Assembly: GCA_002329395.1 (NCBI GenBank) | Contig: DCTQ01000005.1 | Location: 13,268 to 18,577 of the forward strand | Reading direction: 5' to 3' | Length of the DNA: 5,310 nucleotides | Source: Candidatus Avelusimicrobium alvi | GTDB taxonomy: Bacteria; Elusimicrobiota; Elusimicrobia; Elusimicrobiales; Elusimicrobiaceae | In this document: in pieces, positions 1 to 5,310 of the stretch | Numbering within the stretch: the first letter of the stretch is position 1 | Layout of the letters: every line of letters begins with the position of its first letter | Notes under the pieces: model-generated | What the model saw: only the letters and a program-made list of their open reading frames with translations | Told to the model about the DNA's origin: nothing | Databases searched by the model: none | Made by a program: the position numbers and the translations under genes

Positions 1-1214
1 CATTCGGCTGCCGCGTCAACCAGGTGGAAAGCCAGGCTATTCTGGAACAGTTTTTGCGTTCCGGGGCCGTCCCTGCGGAACATTTTGAAACCGCCGACAT
101 CTGCGTGCTCAACACCTGCACCGTTACCCATCAGGCCGATAAAGACGTGGAAAAACAAATCCGTCAGATTTTACGCCGCAACCCCCGCGCCCGCCTGGTG
201 CTGACGGGGTGCTACGCCGCCGCCCATGCGTCCGCCATCCGCGCCGCTTTCCCGCAGGCCGAAATCGTGGGCAAATACGAATTGGGCAAAGCTTTGTTTA
301 ATACCGAAGACGTGTGCTGGACAGTGTCCGGCCACGAAGGGCACAGCCGGGCGTTTATCAAAATACAGGACGGGTGTGACTGCTTCTGCTCCTATTGCAT
401 TGTGCCGTACGCGCGGCCGGACAAACGCTCCAAGCCTCTCGCGGACGTACTGCAGGAAATCAAAACGCTGGAAGGCAAGGGCTTTGCCGAAATAGTCCTT
501 ACCGGCATTAATATCGGCAATTACCGCTGCCCGCAGACGGTGGCGGATCTGGCCGCTTTGTGCGAAAACATCGCCGCCCTGCCGGGGCGGTTCCGCATAC
601 GGTTTTCCTCTATAGAGCTTCAAACGGTTACGGACGGCGTGGTGCGCCTGATGAGCGCGCGGCCGGACCGTTTCTGCAACTATTTCCACCTGCCTTTGCA
701 GGCCGGGTGCGATAAAGTTTTAAAAGATATGAACCGCCATTACGATACCGCCGCCTACCGTGCGCGCGTGGCGGATTTGCGCCAACACGTGCCCCAAATC
801 GGCATTTTTGCGGACGTAATCGCCGGGTATCCCACCGAAACGGAAGCGGATTTTGAAGCGACCGTCGCCTTTATCCGCGAGGTAAACCTCGCGGGCCTGC
901 ACGTGTTTAGCTATTCGCCGCGGCCGGGCACCCCCGCCGCCGCCCTTAAACAGCTGCCGTCCGGGGAAATCAAACGCCGCTCCGAAACGCTGCGCGCGCT
1001 GGATAAAGAACTGCGCGCCGCCTTCGCCGCGTCTTTGGCGGGGACGGAGCAGGAAGTGTTTGTGGAAGAGCATAAAAACGGCCTCCCGCACGGGATTACC
1101 TCCAATTTCCAGCCGGTCGTGTTGGAAAACGCGGCCCAGGCGCACGGGCTGGTACGCGCCCGAATCACCCGGGCCGAAGGCCCCCTGTGTTTCGGCCGCG
1201 TATTGCAGGAATAG
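1..1214 (+). CDS. mtaB: tRNA t6A37 methylthiotransferase, MtaB type (5' end outside the window)
   Basis: Radical-SAM methylthiotransferase that turns t6A37 into ms2t6A37 in tRNAs reading ANN codons, using two 4Fe-4S clusters and S-adenosylmethionine. The frame is open to the left edge (first full codon at 3) and reads FGCRVNQVES, the family's first cluster motif. The GTG at 24 is therefore internal, and only about ten residues should be missing. The N-terminal cluster cysteines are the codons at 9, 117 (NTC) and 210 (TGC). The radical-SAM CxxxCxxC is at codons 375, 387 and 396, inside DGCDCFCSYC. LTGINIG and MNRHY also fit the family, and LTGINIG favours MtaB over MiaB or RimO. A TRAM RNA-binding domain fills roughly the last 60 residues. 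The usual RGxxRSR after the third cysteine reads RPDKRSK here. The family is sure; the subfamily is likely. Stop TAG at 1212-1214. It is probably a separate transcription unit from glmU. Confidence 0.9.
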   Translation, partial: FGCRVNQVESQAILEQFLRSGAVPAEHFETADICVLNTCTVTHQADKDVEKQIRQILRRNPRARLVLTGCYAAAHASAIRAAFPQAEIVGKYELGKALFNTEDVCWTVSGHEGHSRAFIKIQDGCDCFCSYCIVPYARPDKRSKPLADVLQEIKTLEGKGFAEIVLTGINIGNYRCPQTVADLAALCENIAALPGRFRIRFSSIELQTVTDGVVRLMSARPDRFCNYFHLPLQAGCDKVLKDMNRHYDTAAYRARVADLRQHVPQIGIFADVIAGYPTETEADFEATVAFIREVNLAGLHVFSYSPRPGTPAAALKQLPSGEIKRRSETLRALDKELRAAFAASLAGTEQEVFVEEHKNGLPHGITSNFQPVVLENAAQAHGLVRARITRAEGPLCFGRVLQE

Positions 1215-1320
1215 TTCCTTTTGCCTGCGGATAGGACCTTTTTCGCCCGTTCGGCGCGCCCCAAAATGCTAAAATAGAGGTAATGCCCCGCCTATGGCAG
1301 GAAGTGCCAACACTCCGGCT

Positions 1321-1360
1321 TTGCAGATTTGGCGGTTTATTGGTATAATATTTATATAAT
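1321..1360 (+). promoter_or_regulatory. sigma70-type promoter of the glmU operon
   Basis: A perfect TATAAT at 1344-1349 is preceded by TG at 1341-1342, giving an extended -10 (TGGTATAAT). TTGCAG at 1321-1326 sits exactly 17 bases upstream as a -35 with three of six consensus bases. A second perfect TATAAT lies at 1355-1360 but has no convincing -35. Starts near 1356 or 1367 would leave a leader of about 50-60 bases before the glmU ATG. The stretch is clearly more AT-rich than the coding DNA around it. Promoter activity is inferred from the match alone. Confidence 0.75.
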
Positions 1361-1416
1361 TTGTTCCTGATTTTTCATTAACAAGTTAGATTCTTTTTAG
1401 GCAAGAGTTAAACAAA

Positions 1417-2820
1417 ATGGTAGCCAAAAAAAATCTGTGTGTTCTTATCCTGGCCGCCGGCAAAGGCACCCGGATGAAGTCCCCCCTTCCCAAACCGCTG
1501 CATATCGTTTGCGGAATTCCCATACTTGCACATATTTTAAAGGCGGCCCAAGACCTGGGTCCCGCCGCCATCGGCATTGTGGTCGGTCACGAGGCGGACA
1601 CGGTGGTAAACACCGTACAGGCGGGCCTGCACGACTGGGGCATTACCGCGCCCGTGGTGTTTGTGCGCCAAACCGATTTGTCCGGCTCCGCTTCCGCGGT
1701 AAAAGCCGCCCTGCCGCTCTTGCAAAAATTTGAAACCGTCCTGGTGTTAAACGGCGATACGCCGCTTCTAAAGTCCCAAACGCTGGCCGAAATGGCCAAT
1801 GTGTTTGAAGGCAGCGAAGCCGGCGCGCTGGTACTGGGCGTAACGGTGCCGGATCCGGCCGGCTACGGCCGCATTATCCGCGCGGCGGACGGCGCGTTTG
1901 AAAACATTGTAGAAGACGCCGACGCCGACGAAGACACCAAAAAAATTGCTGAAATCAACAGCGGCATGTATGTTTTTAGCTCCAAATCTCTGCAAACGGC
2001 GCTTACGCAGCTGGTGCCGCAGGGCCCCAAGCACGAATTTTACCTGACCGATACGCTGGCCCTCATCAAGCAGATGAACCAGCCGGTGCTGGTGTTTGCC
2101 GGCCGGGATTACGAACAGGCCCTGGGCATTAACAGCAAAGCGCAGCTGGCCGAGGCCGAGCAAATCATGCGCGACCGCGTGGCCAACGCCCTGATGGATG
2201 AAGGCGTTACCCTCGTCCGCCCCAAAGAAGTGTTTATTGATCCGGGCGTTAAAATCGGCGCGGATACGGTTATCTGCCCCGGCTGTTACATCAGCGGCAA
2301 AACGGTGATCGGCAAGAACTGCTATATTGAAGGCAACTGCTATATCAAAGATTCCGTCATCGGGGACCATGTGGCCCTTAAAATGGGGACGTATATTGAA
2401 GAGTCCGAAGTGGCCAACGAGTGCCAGCTGGGGCCCTATGCGCACCTGCGTCCGAAATCCGTCTTGAAAAAAGGCGCAAAAGTGGGTAATTTTTCGGAAA
2501 TTAAAAAGTCCGTCATCGGGGAAGGCTCCAAAGTCAACCACCTCAGCTACATCGGCGACACGCAAATGGGCGCCGGGGTGAACGTGGGCGCGGGAACCAT
2601 CACCTGCAATTACGACGGCAAAAACAAGCATCAGACGGTTATTGAGGACCATGTTTTCGTAGGGTCCAACGTAAATTTTGTGGCGCCGGTAACGGTGCAC
2701 GAATATGCAAAAATCGGCGCGGGGTCTACCATCACCAAAGAGGTTCCGGCGGAATCCCTGGGTATTGCCCGTTCGCGTCAGGTCGTTCTGGAAAAAAAAG
2801 GTGTAAAGAAAAATGACTAA
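1417..2820 (+). CDS. glmU: Bifunctional UDP-GlcNAc pyrophosphorylase / glucosamine-1-phosphate acetyltransferase GlmU
   Basis: Cytoplasmic enzyme for the last two steps to UDP-GlcNAc, precursor of peptidoglycan and lipid A. The C-terminal domain acetylates glucosamine-1-phosphate and the N-terminal domain adds UMP from UTP. At 467 residues it is close to the E. coli length (456). The N-terminal nucleotidyltransferase fold shows LAAGKGTRM (12-20), PK at 25-26, GDTPL with metal-binding Asp114, EINSG (179-183) and GIN with Asn239, the second metal ligand. From about 270 to 445 are hexapeptide repeats of a left-handed beta helix. They include LGPYAHLRP (Arg345), KK at 363-364, NHLSYIGD with the putative catalytic His375, and GAGTITCNYDG (391-401). 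The uracil-contact loop, normally GTxHA, is GSASA (90-94). The Shine-Dalgarno is weak (AAGAG at 1403-1407, 9 bases before ATG). It is the first gene of the operon, and its end overlaps prs. Confidence 0.97.
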   Translation: MVAKKNLCVLILAAGKGTRMKSPLPKPLHIVCGIPILAHILKAAQDLGPAAIGIVVGHEADTVVNTVQAGLHDWGITAPVVFVRQTDLSGSASAVKAALPLLQKFETVLVLNGDTPLLKSQTLAEMANVFEGSEAGALVLGVTVPDPAGYGRIIRAADGAFENIVEDADADEDTKKIAEINSGMYVFSSKSLQTALTQLVPQGPKHEFYLTDTLALIKQMNQPVLVFAGRDYEQALGINSKAQLAEAEQIMRDRVANALMDEGVTLVRPKEVFIDPGVKIGADTVICPGCYISGKTVIGKNCYIEGNCYIKDSVIGDHVALKMGTYIEESEVANECQLGPYAHLRPKSVLKKGAKVGNFSEIKKSVIGEGSKVNHLSYIGDTQMGAGVNVGAGTITCNYDGKNKHQTVIEDHVFVGSNVNFVAPVTVHEYAKIGAGSTITKEVPAESLGIARSRQVVLEKKGVKKND

Positions 2821-3757
2821 AAGCGTAAACGGCGATTTAAGGATTTTCTCCGGCAATGCCAACATTGCCCTGGCGCAGAAGATTTGCAATCACCTGAATA
2901 TGGATATGGGCAAGCTGCGCGTGGAACGGTTTGCCGACGGCGAAATAGACGTGCAGATTTTGGAGAGCGTGCGCGCGCACGACTGCTATTTAATTCAGCC
3001 CACCTGCCCGCCCGTCAACGAAAGCCTGATGGAACTGCTGATTATGATTGACGCGTTCAAACGCGCGAGCGCCGGCAAAATCACCGCAGTAATCCCCTAC
3101 TTCGGCTATGCCCGCGCGGACCGCAAGGCCTCTCCCCGCGTGCCGATTACGGCCAAGCTGGCGAGCAACTTAATTACCAAAGCCGGAGCGGACCGTATTA
3201 TGACGGTGGACCTGCACGCCGGCCAAATCCAGGGGTTTTTTGACATCCCGGTGGACCATCTGCGCGCGCGCAAGGTGTTTCTGGATTATTTTAAAGATTT
3301 TGACAGAAAAGATTTGGTGGTCATTTCCCCGGACGTGGGCGGCGTGGAACGCGCCCGCAAGTTCGCGGCCCGCATGGACGCGGGGCTGGTTATTATTGAT
3401 AAACGCCGCCCCAAAGCCAATGAAGCGGTAGTCTACAACGTCATTGGCGACGTGAAGGACAAAGTGGCTATTATTTTTGATGATATCGTGGACACGGCCG
3501 GCACCCTTACCACCGTGGCCCAGAAAATCAAAGAGCGGGGCGCGCGCGAAATCTATGCGGTTTGCACGCACGGTTTGCTGTCCCGCAACGCGATGGATAA
3601 AATCAACAAGTCCGACATTAAGAAGCTGATCATTTCCGATTCGCTTCCCATCCGCGACTTGGGGCCGAAAGTGGACGTGCTGTCCGTCTCGTACTTGCTG
3701 GCGGACGCGATTAAACGCAACCACGACGGCCGCTCCATCAGCGATATGTTCAATTAA
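2813..3757 (+). CDS. prs: Ribose-phosphate pyrophosphokinase (PRPP synthetase)
   Basis: Makes PRPP from ribose-5-phosphate and ATP, the precursor of purine, pyrimidine, NAD, histidine and tryptophan synthesis; cytoplasmic and Mg-dependent. The 314 residues match class I enzymes and are collinear with them. FADGE is at 40-44. The ATP-site segment RADRK (101-105) has Ala where many class I enzymes have Gln, followed by PRVPITAKL. The signature DLHAGQIQGFF (133-143) holds the metal-binding His135. The flexible catalytic loop is DKRRPKANEA (196-205), and the PRPP-binding loop DDIVDTAGT is at 223-231. The ATG at 2813 lies inside the end of glmU (8-base overlap), with AAAGGTG at 2797-2803 as ribosome binding site, so translation is probably coupled. 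Next to glmU, it pairs the wall-precursor and nucleotide-precursor branches of metabolism in one transcript, a common bacterial arrangement. Confidence 0.97.
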   Translation: MTKSVNGDLRIFSGNANIALAQKICNHLNMDMGKLRVERFADGEIDVQILESVRAHDCYLIQPTCPPVNESLMELLIMIDAFKRASAGKITAVIPYFGYARADRKASPRVPITAKLASNLITKAGADRIMTVDLHAGQIQGFFDIPVDHLRARKVFLDYFKDFDRKDLVVISPDVGGVERARKFAARMDAGLVIIDKRRPKANEAVVYNVIGDVKDKVAIIFDDIVDTAGTLTTVAQKIKERGAREIYAVCTHGLLSRNAMDKINKSDIKKLIISDSLPIRDLGPKVDVLSVSYLLADAIKRNHDGRSISDMFN

Positions 3758-3773
3758 CAAAAACTAAATTTCA

Positions 3774-3798
3774 AAATTTTCGTTAGAAAATTTGGAGG
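3774..3798 (+). promoter_or_regulatory. AT-rich hairpin abutting the rplY Shine-Dalgarno
   Basis: AAATTTTC (3774-3781), loop GTTA (3782-3785) and GAAAATTT (3786-3793) form a perfect 8-bp stem that ends on the base before GGAGG (3794-3798). The ATG at 3804 follows 5 bases after that motif. The stem leaves the Shine-Dalgarno single-stranded but directly stacked on it. It could modulate initiation on rplY, protect the mRNA, or be chance in AT-rich spacer DNA. It has no T-run of the kind a terminator would need. Confidence 0.45.
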
Positions 3799-3803
3799 AT
3801 AAA

Positions 3804-4469
3804 ATGGAAAAAGTAACTATCTCTGCCGCCGCCCGCGAAGGGATCGGCGTCAAAGGGGCTCTCTCTAAAATCAGAGCCGAAAAGAACGTCCCGGCCGTTA
3901 TCTACGGCGGACACAAAGAACCCGTTAGCGTTACCGTAAGCGTAAAAGATTTGGAAAAAATCGTGAAAGCCGGTAAAAACACGCTGGTGGAAGTAACCTT
4001 GGACGGCGCGAAAGAACTCGTGCTGGTTAAAGAAATCCAGTATCACGTAGTAACCGACAACCCGATTCACGCCGACTTTCAGCGTGTGAGCATGAAGGAC
4101 AAAATGGACGTGGTCGTCCCGCTTAAACTGGAAGGTACGCCTGCCGATGTGGTCAACTACGGCGCCATTGTGGAACACATTTTGCGTGAGCTGGAAGTGC
4201 GCGCGCTCGTGAGCGCGATTCCGCACGAAATCGTGGTGGACATCACCCCGATGACCATCAACAAAGGTATCCTCGCCGGCGACGTTAAACTGCCCGAAGG
4301 CGTTGAACTCGTTACCGACCCGGAAGCCCCGGTCGTCCACTTGGCCGTACTGAAAGAAGAAGAAACCGCCGCCCCGGCCGCCGATGCCGCCGCCGCGCCG
4401 GAAAGCTCTTCCACCAAAGGCAAAAAGGACGAAGAAGGCAACCTCACCAAGGACGCCGCGAAGAAATAG
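3804..4469 (+). CDS. rplY: Large-subunit ribosomal protein bL25, CTC/TL5 two-domain form
   Basis: Ribosomal protein that binds 5S rRNA in the central protuberance of the 50S subunit. The 221-residue product is the long CTC/TL5 form, not the roughly 95-residue E. coli form. The N-terminal 5S-binding beta-barrel spans about 1-93 and contains VPAVIYGG (29-36) and HADFQRV (89-95). A second all-beta domain follows, about 100-183 (LEGTPADV, PHEIVVDI, LPEGVELV). The last 38 residues are a low-complexity tail rich in Ala, Glu and Lys, probably disordered. The ATG at 3804 is chosen because GGAGG (3794-3798) lies 5 bases before it. An in-frame TTG at 3792 would add four residues but overlaps that ribosome binding site. 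In Bacillus the homologue Ctc is a general stress protein; whether this one is stress-induced is not visible here. Confidence 0.95.
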   Translation: MEKVTISAAAREGIGVKGALSKIRAEKNVPAVIYGGHKEPVSVTVSVKDLEKIVKAGKNTLVEVTLDGAKELVLVKEIQYHVVTDNPIHADFQRVSMKDKMDVVVPLKLEGTPADVVNYGAIVEHILRELEVRALVSAIPHEIVVDITPMTINKGILAGDVKLPEGVELVTDPEAPVVHLAVLKEEETAAPAADAAAAPESSSTKGKKDEEGNLTKDAAKK

Positions 4470-4472
4470 CTT

Positions 4473-5033
4473 ATGCAATACCTCCTGGCGGGTCTTGGCA
4501 ATCCCGGTTCCCAATACGAGCGCACGCGGCACAACGCCGGATTTATGGCGCTGGACGCCGCAGGGCGCAAGTGGGGGGCCGATTGGAAAGCCTGGCAGAA
4601 CCTGGGAGCGTATGCCAAAGTATCCGTGGCAGGGCACGATGTTTTTCTCATCAAACCCGCTACTTATATGAACGAATCGGGTCGGGCTGTATCCAGCCTG
4701 GCCCGGTTCTATAAAATCCCGCCGCAAAACTGCCTGGTGTGTTTTGACGACGTATCCCTGGAAGTGGGCAAACTGCGCATCCGCAAAAACGGTTCCGCCG
4801 GCGGCCAGAAGGGGATGAAAAGCGTCATTGAACAGCTGGGCACGCAAGATATTCCCCGCCTGCGCGTAGGCGTAGGCCCGAAACCCGAAAAATTTGATTT
4901 GGCCAATTTTGTGCTTTCCAATTTCCCCAAGTCGGAACTGCCCGCGCTGGAAGGCGCGCTGGACCGCGCGGTGGAAGCCCTGGAGGTGTATTTTACGCAG
5001 GGCATTGAGAAAGCGATGAACCAATTTAACTGA
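4473..5033 (+). CDS. pth: Peptidyl-tRNA hydrolase
   Basis: Cleaves the ester bond of peptidyl-tRNAs that drop off the ribosome, recycling the tRNA; essential in most bacteria. Its 186 residues are normal for bacterial Pth. It opens with GLGNPG (Asn10) and TRHN, where His20 is the catalytic base as in E. coli. KPATYMN supplies Asn67 (E. coli Asn68), FDD supplies Asp92 (E. coli Asp93), and RLRVGVG holds Arg131 (E. coli Arg133). The glycine-rich stretch that reads GGHNG in E. coli is GGQKG here, so the Asn114 equivalent is Lys113. ATG lies 3 bases after the rplY stop without a good Shine-Dalgarno, so translation probably depends on ribosomes finishing rplY. The rplY-pth pair is common in bacteria. 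A terminator starts 28 bases after the stop. Confidence 0.96.
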   Translation: MQYLLAGLGNPGSQYERTRHNAGFMALDAAGRKWGADWKAWQNLGAYAKVSVAGHDVFLIKPATYMNESGRAVSSLARFYKIPPQNCLVCFDDVSLEVGKLRIRKNGSAGGQKGMKSVIEQLGTQDIPRLRVGVGPKPEKFDLANFVLSNFPKSELPALEGALDRAVEALEVYFTQGIEKAMNQFN

Positions 5034-5060
5034 CGTGAACTTTTAATGGATATAAAACAG

Positions 5061-5086
5061 GCGGAGCCAATGTGCTTCGCTTTTTT
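5061..5086 (+). terminator. Intrinsic terminator of the glmU-prs-rplY-pth operon
   Basis: GCGGAGC (5061-5067) pairs with GCTTCGC (5074-5080) as a 7-bp stem with one G-T wobble. The loop is CAATGT, and six T residues follow at 5081-5086. It begins 28 bases after the pth stop. This is the standard form of a Rho-independent terminator and marks the operon's end. On the opposite strand the stem would lose the wobble and is followed only by a broken T-run. Confidence 0.85.
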
Positions 5087-5092
5087 ATTGTA

Positions 5093-5114
5093 CTTTTTCT
5101 TGCAAAAGAAAAAG
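5093..5114. repeat. Perfect 9-bp inverted repeat with a GCAA loop
   Basis: CTTTTTCTT (5093-5101) and AAGAAAAAG (5106-5114) are exact reverse complements separated by GCAA. The palindrome sits between the pth terminator and the structured segment that starts at 5116. Read on the - strand, its distal arm gives TTTTT-C-TTTT directly after the GC-rich outer helix of that segment, which would suit an RNA 3' end. It may also back up the operon terminator on the + strand, though no T-run follows it there. Confidence 0.6.
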
Positions 5115-5115
5115 G

Positions 5116-5300
5116 GGCCTTGCCGGCCGTGCAGACTTTACGGTACTTGGCAACATAGCTTAAACGGTGTGGCTCCACTAGTCGGATGAAACCGTCAGGG
5201 AAAGGGAGGGGCGGCTCGGTCTTACCAGACGGGTGCATACCCCCTTTGTTGTTCCCATCTAACTAATAGCACCGTTTATTGCTTTAGCCCTGGCCAGGCC
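5116..5300. ncRNA. Candidate rod-shaped structured RNA of about 185 nt, 6S-like in shape; strand unresolved
   Basis: The two halves of this non-coding stretch pair in nested order. The outer helix is 5116-5126 with 5290-5300, 10 of 11 paired with one G-U. The second is 5161-5170 with 5269-5278, all 10 paired with one G-U. The third is 5179-5188 with 5256-5265, 9 of 10. Shorter pairings follow inward: GGAA 5199-5202 with 5252-5255, AGGGG 5207-5211 with 5241-5245, and a tip hairpin at 5219-5230. A side hairpin, CCGT/ACGG at 5127-5143, sits in the wide loop between the first two helices. Closing stem, asymmetric bubble and long terminal arm at about 185 nt resemble 6S RNA, but no diagnostic sequence was recognised. 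G-U pairs favour the + strand. A T-tract after the outer helix favours the - strand, as does the lack of a + promoter just upstream. No SRP tetraloop region, tmRNA, RNase P or known riboswitch core was seen. Confidence 0.42.
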
Positions 5301-5310
5301 AGATTGCCTG

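Noticed and set aside
24..26. GTG as the start codon of the mtaB frame
   Set aside because: The frame continues to the left edge and encodes FGCRVNQ, including the first cluster cysteine, so the GTG is an internal valine.
1216..1243. Weak terminator after mtaB: TCCT/AGGA stem then CC and five T
   Set aside because: Only four outer pairs plus a possible CC/GG, with a large internal loop; too weak to call, although transcription may end near here.
1267..1275. TGCTAAAAT as another extended -10
   Set aside because: No -35 at a suitable distance, and the promoter at 1321-1349 is far better.
1283..1348. Possible 21-residue leader peptide before glmU, preceded by AGAGG
   Set aside because: AGAGG is only two bases from the ATG, the stop lies inside the -10 box so it would precede the glmU transcript, and no function is suggested by the residues.
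1768..2889. Antisense open frame of 373 codons opposite glmU
   Set aside because: It is antisense to a clearly conserved gene, its translation shows no recognisable domain, and long antisense frames are expected with this codon bias.
3792..3794. TTG as the rplY start
   Set aside because: It overlaps the GGAGG ribosome binding site that serves the ATG at 3804, and it adds only MEDK.
3783..5024. Antisense open frame of 413 codons across rplY and pth
   Set aside because: It spans two real genes on the other strand, is low in complexity (many Phe, Gly, His, Arg), and has no recognisable motif.
5115..5130. GGCCGGCA on the - strand resembles the 5' end of HDV-like ribozymes
   Set aside because: The required nested pseudoknot partners are not found downstream on that strand.
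5146..5165. On the - strand GTTTAAGCTATGTTG resembles the start of type II CRISPR repeats and sgRNA scaffolds
   Set aside because: It occurs once, there is no repeat-spacer pattern, no matching anti-repeat and no cas gene in the window; it is better explained as part of the paired RNA segment.
5026..5238. 70-codon frame on the - strand after pth
   Set aside because: It runs through the terminator, the palindrome and the paired RNA segment, and resembles no family.

Overview
The window is ordinary bacterial housekeeping DNA, fairly GC-rich by eye and densely coding on the + strand, followed by a 277-base non-coding stretch at the right end that is the least explained part. The species cannot be named from this sequence. 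The proteins are all standard bacterial types: a two-domain CTC-type bL25, a bifunctional GlmU and a class I PRPP synthetase. The order glmU-prs-rplY-pth is seen in several phyla, including Firmicutes and Deltaproteobacteria. An anaerobic, deep-branching Gram-negative lineage such as Elusimicrobiota is possible, but that is only a guess.

Left part (1-1214): the 3' end of a radical-SAM methylthiotransferase of the MtaB type, which adds the 2-methylthio group to t6A37 of tRNA. Its start lies just outside the window, and the GTG at position 24 is an internal valine codon. Next comes a 202-base gap (1215-1416). It carries a strong sigma70-type promoter: an extended -10 with a perfect TATAAT, and a second perfect TATAAT 11 bases downstream.

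Middle (1417-5033): a compact four-gene operon, apparently complete. glmU makes UDP-GlcNAc and overlaps prs (PRPP synthetase) by 8 bases. After 46 bases comes rplY/ctc (ribosomal protein bL25), whose true start is the ATG at 3804 behind a GGAGG. pth (peptidyl-tRNA hydrolase) starts 3 bases after rplY stops and is probably translationally coupled to it. A hairpin with a six-T tail at 5061-5086 closes the operon. The products supply wall precursor, nucleotide precursor, a 5S rRNA-binding ribosomal protein and rescue of stalled peptidyl-tRNAs, so the operon is tied to growth. With mtaB, three of the five genes concern translation.

Right part (5087-5310): no credible gene. There is a perfect 9-bp palindrome (5093-5114), then about 185 bases (5116-5300) whose two halves pair with each other through three successive long-range helices, a side hairpin and a tip hairpin. 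This is the shape of a rod-like structured RNA such as 6S RNA, but no family was recognised by sequence and the strand is unresolved. It is the best lead in the window. No mobile element, CRISPR array, tRNA or rRNA gene was found.
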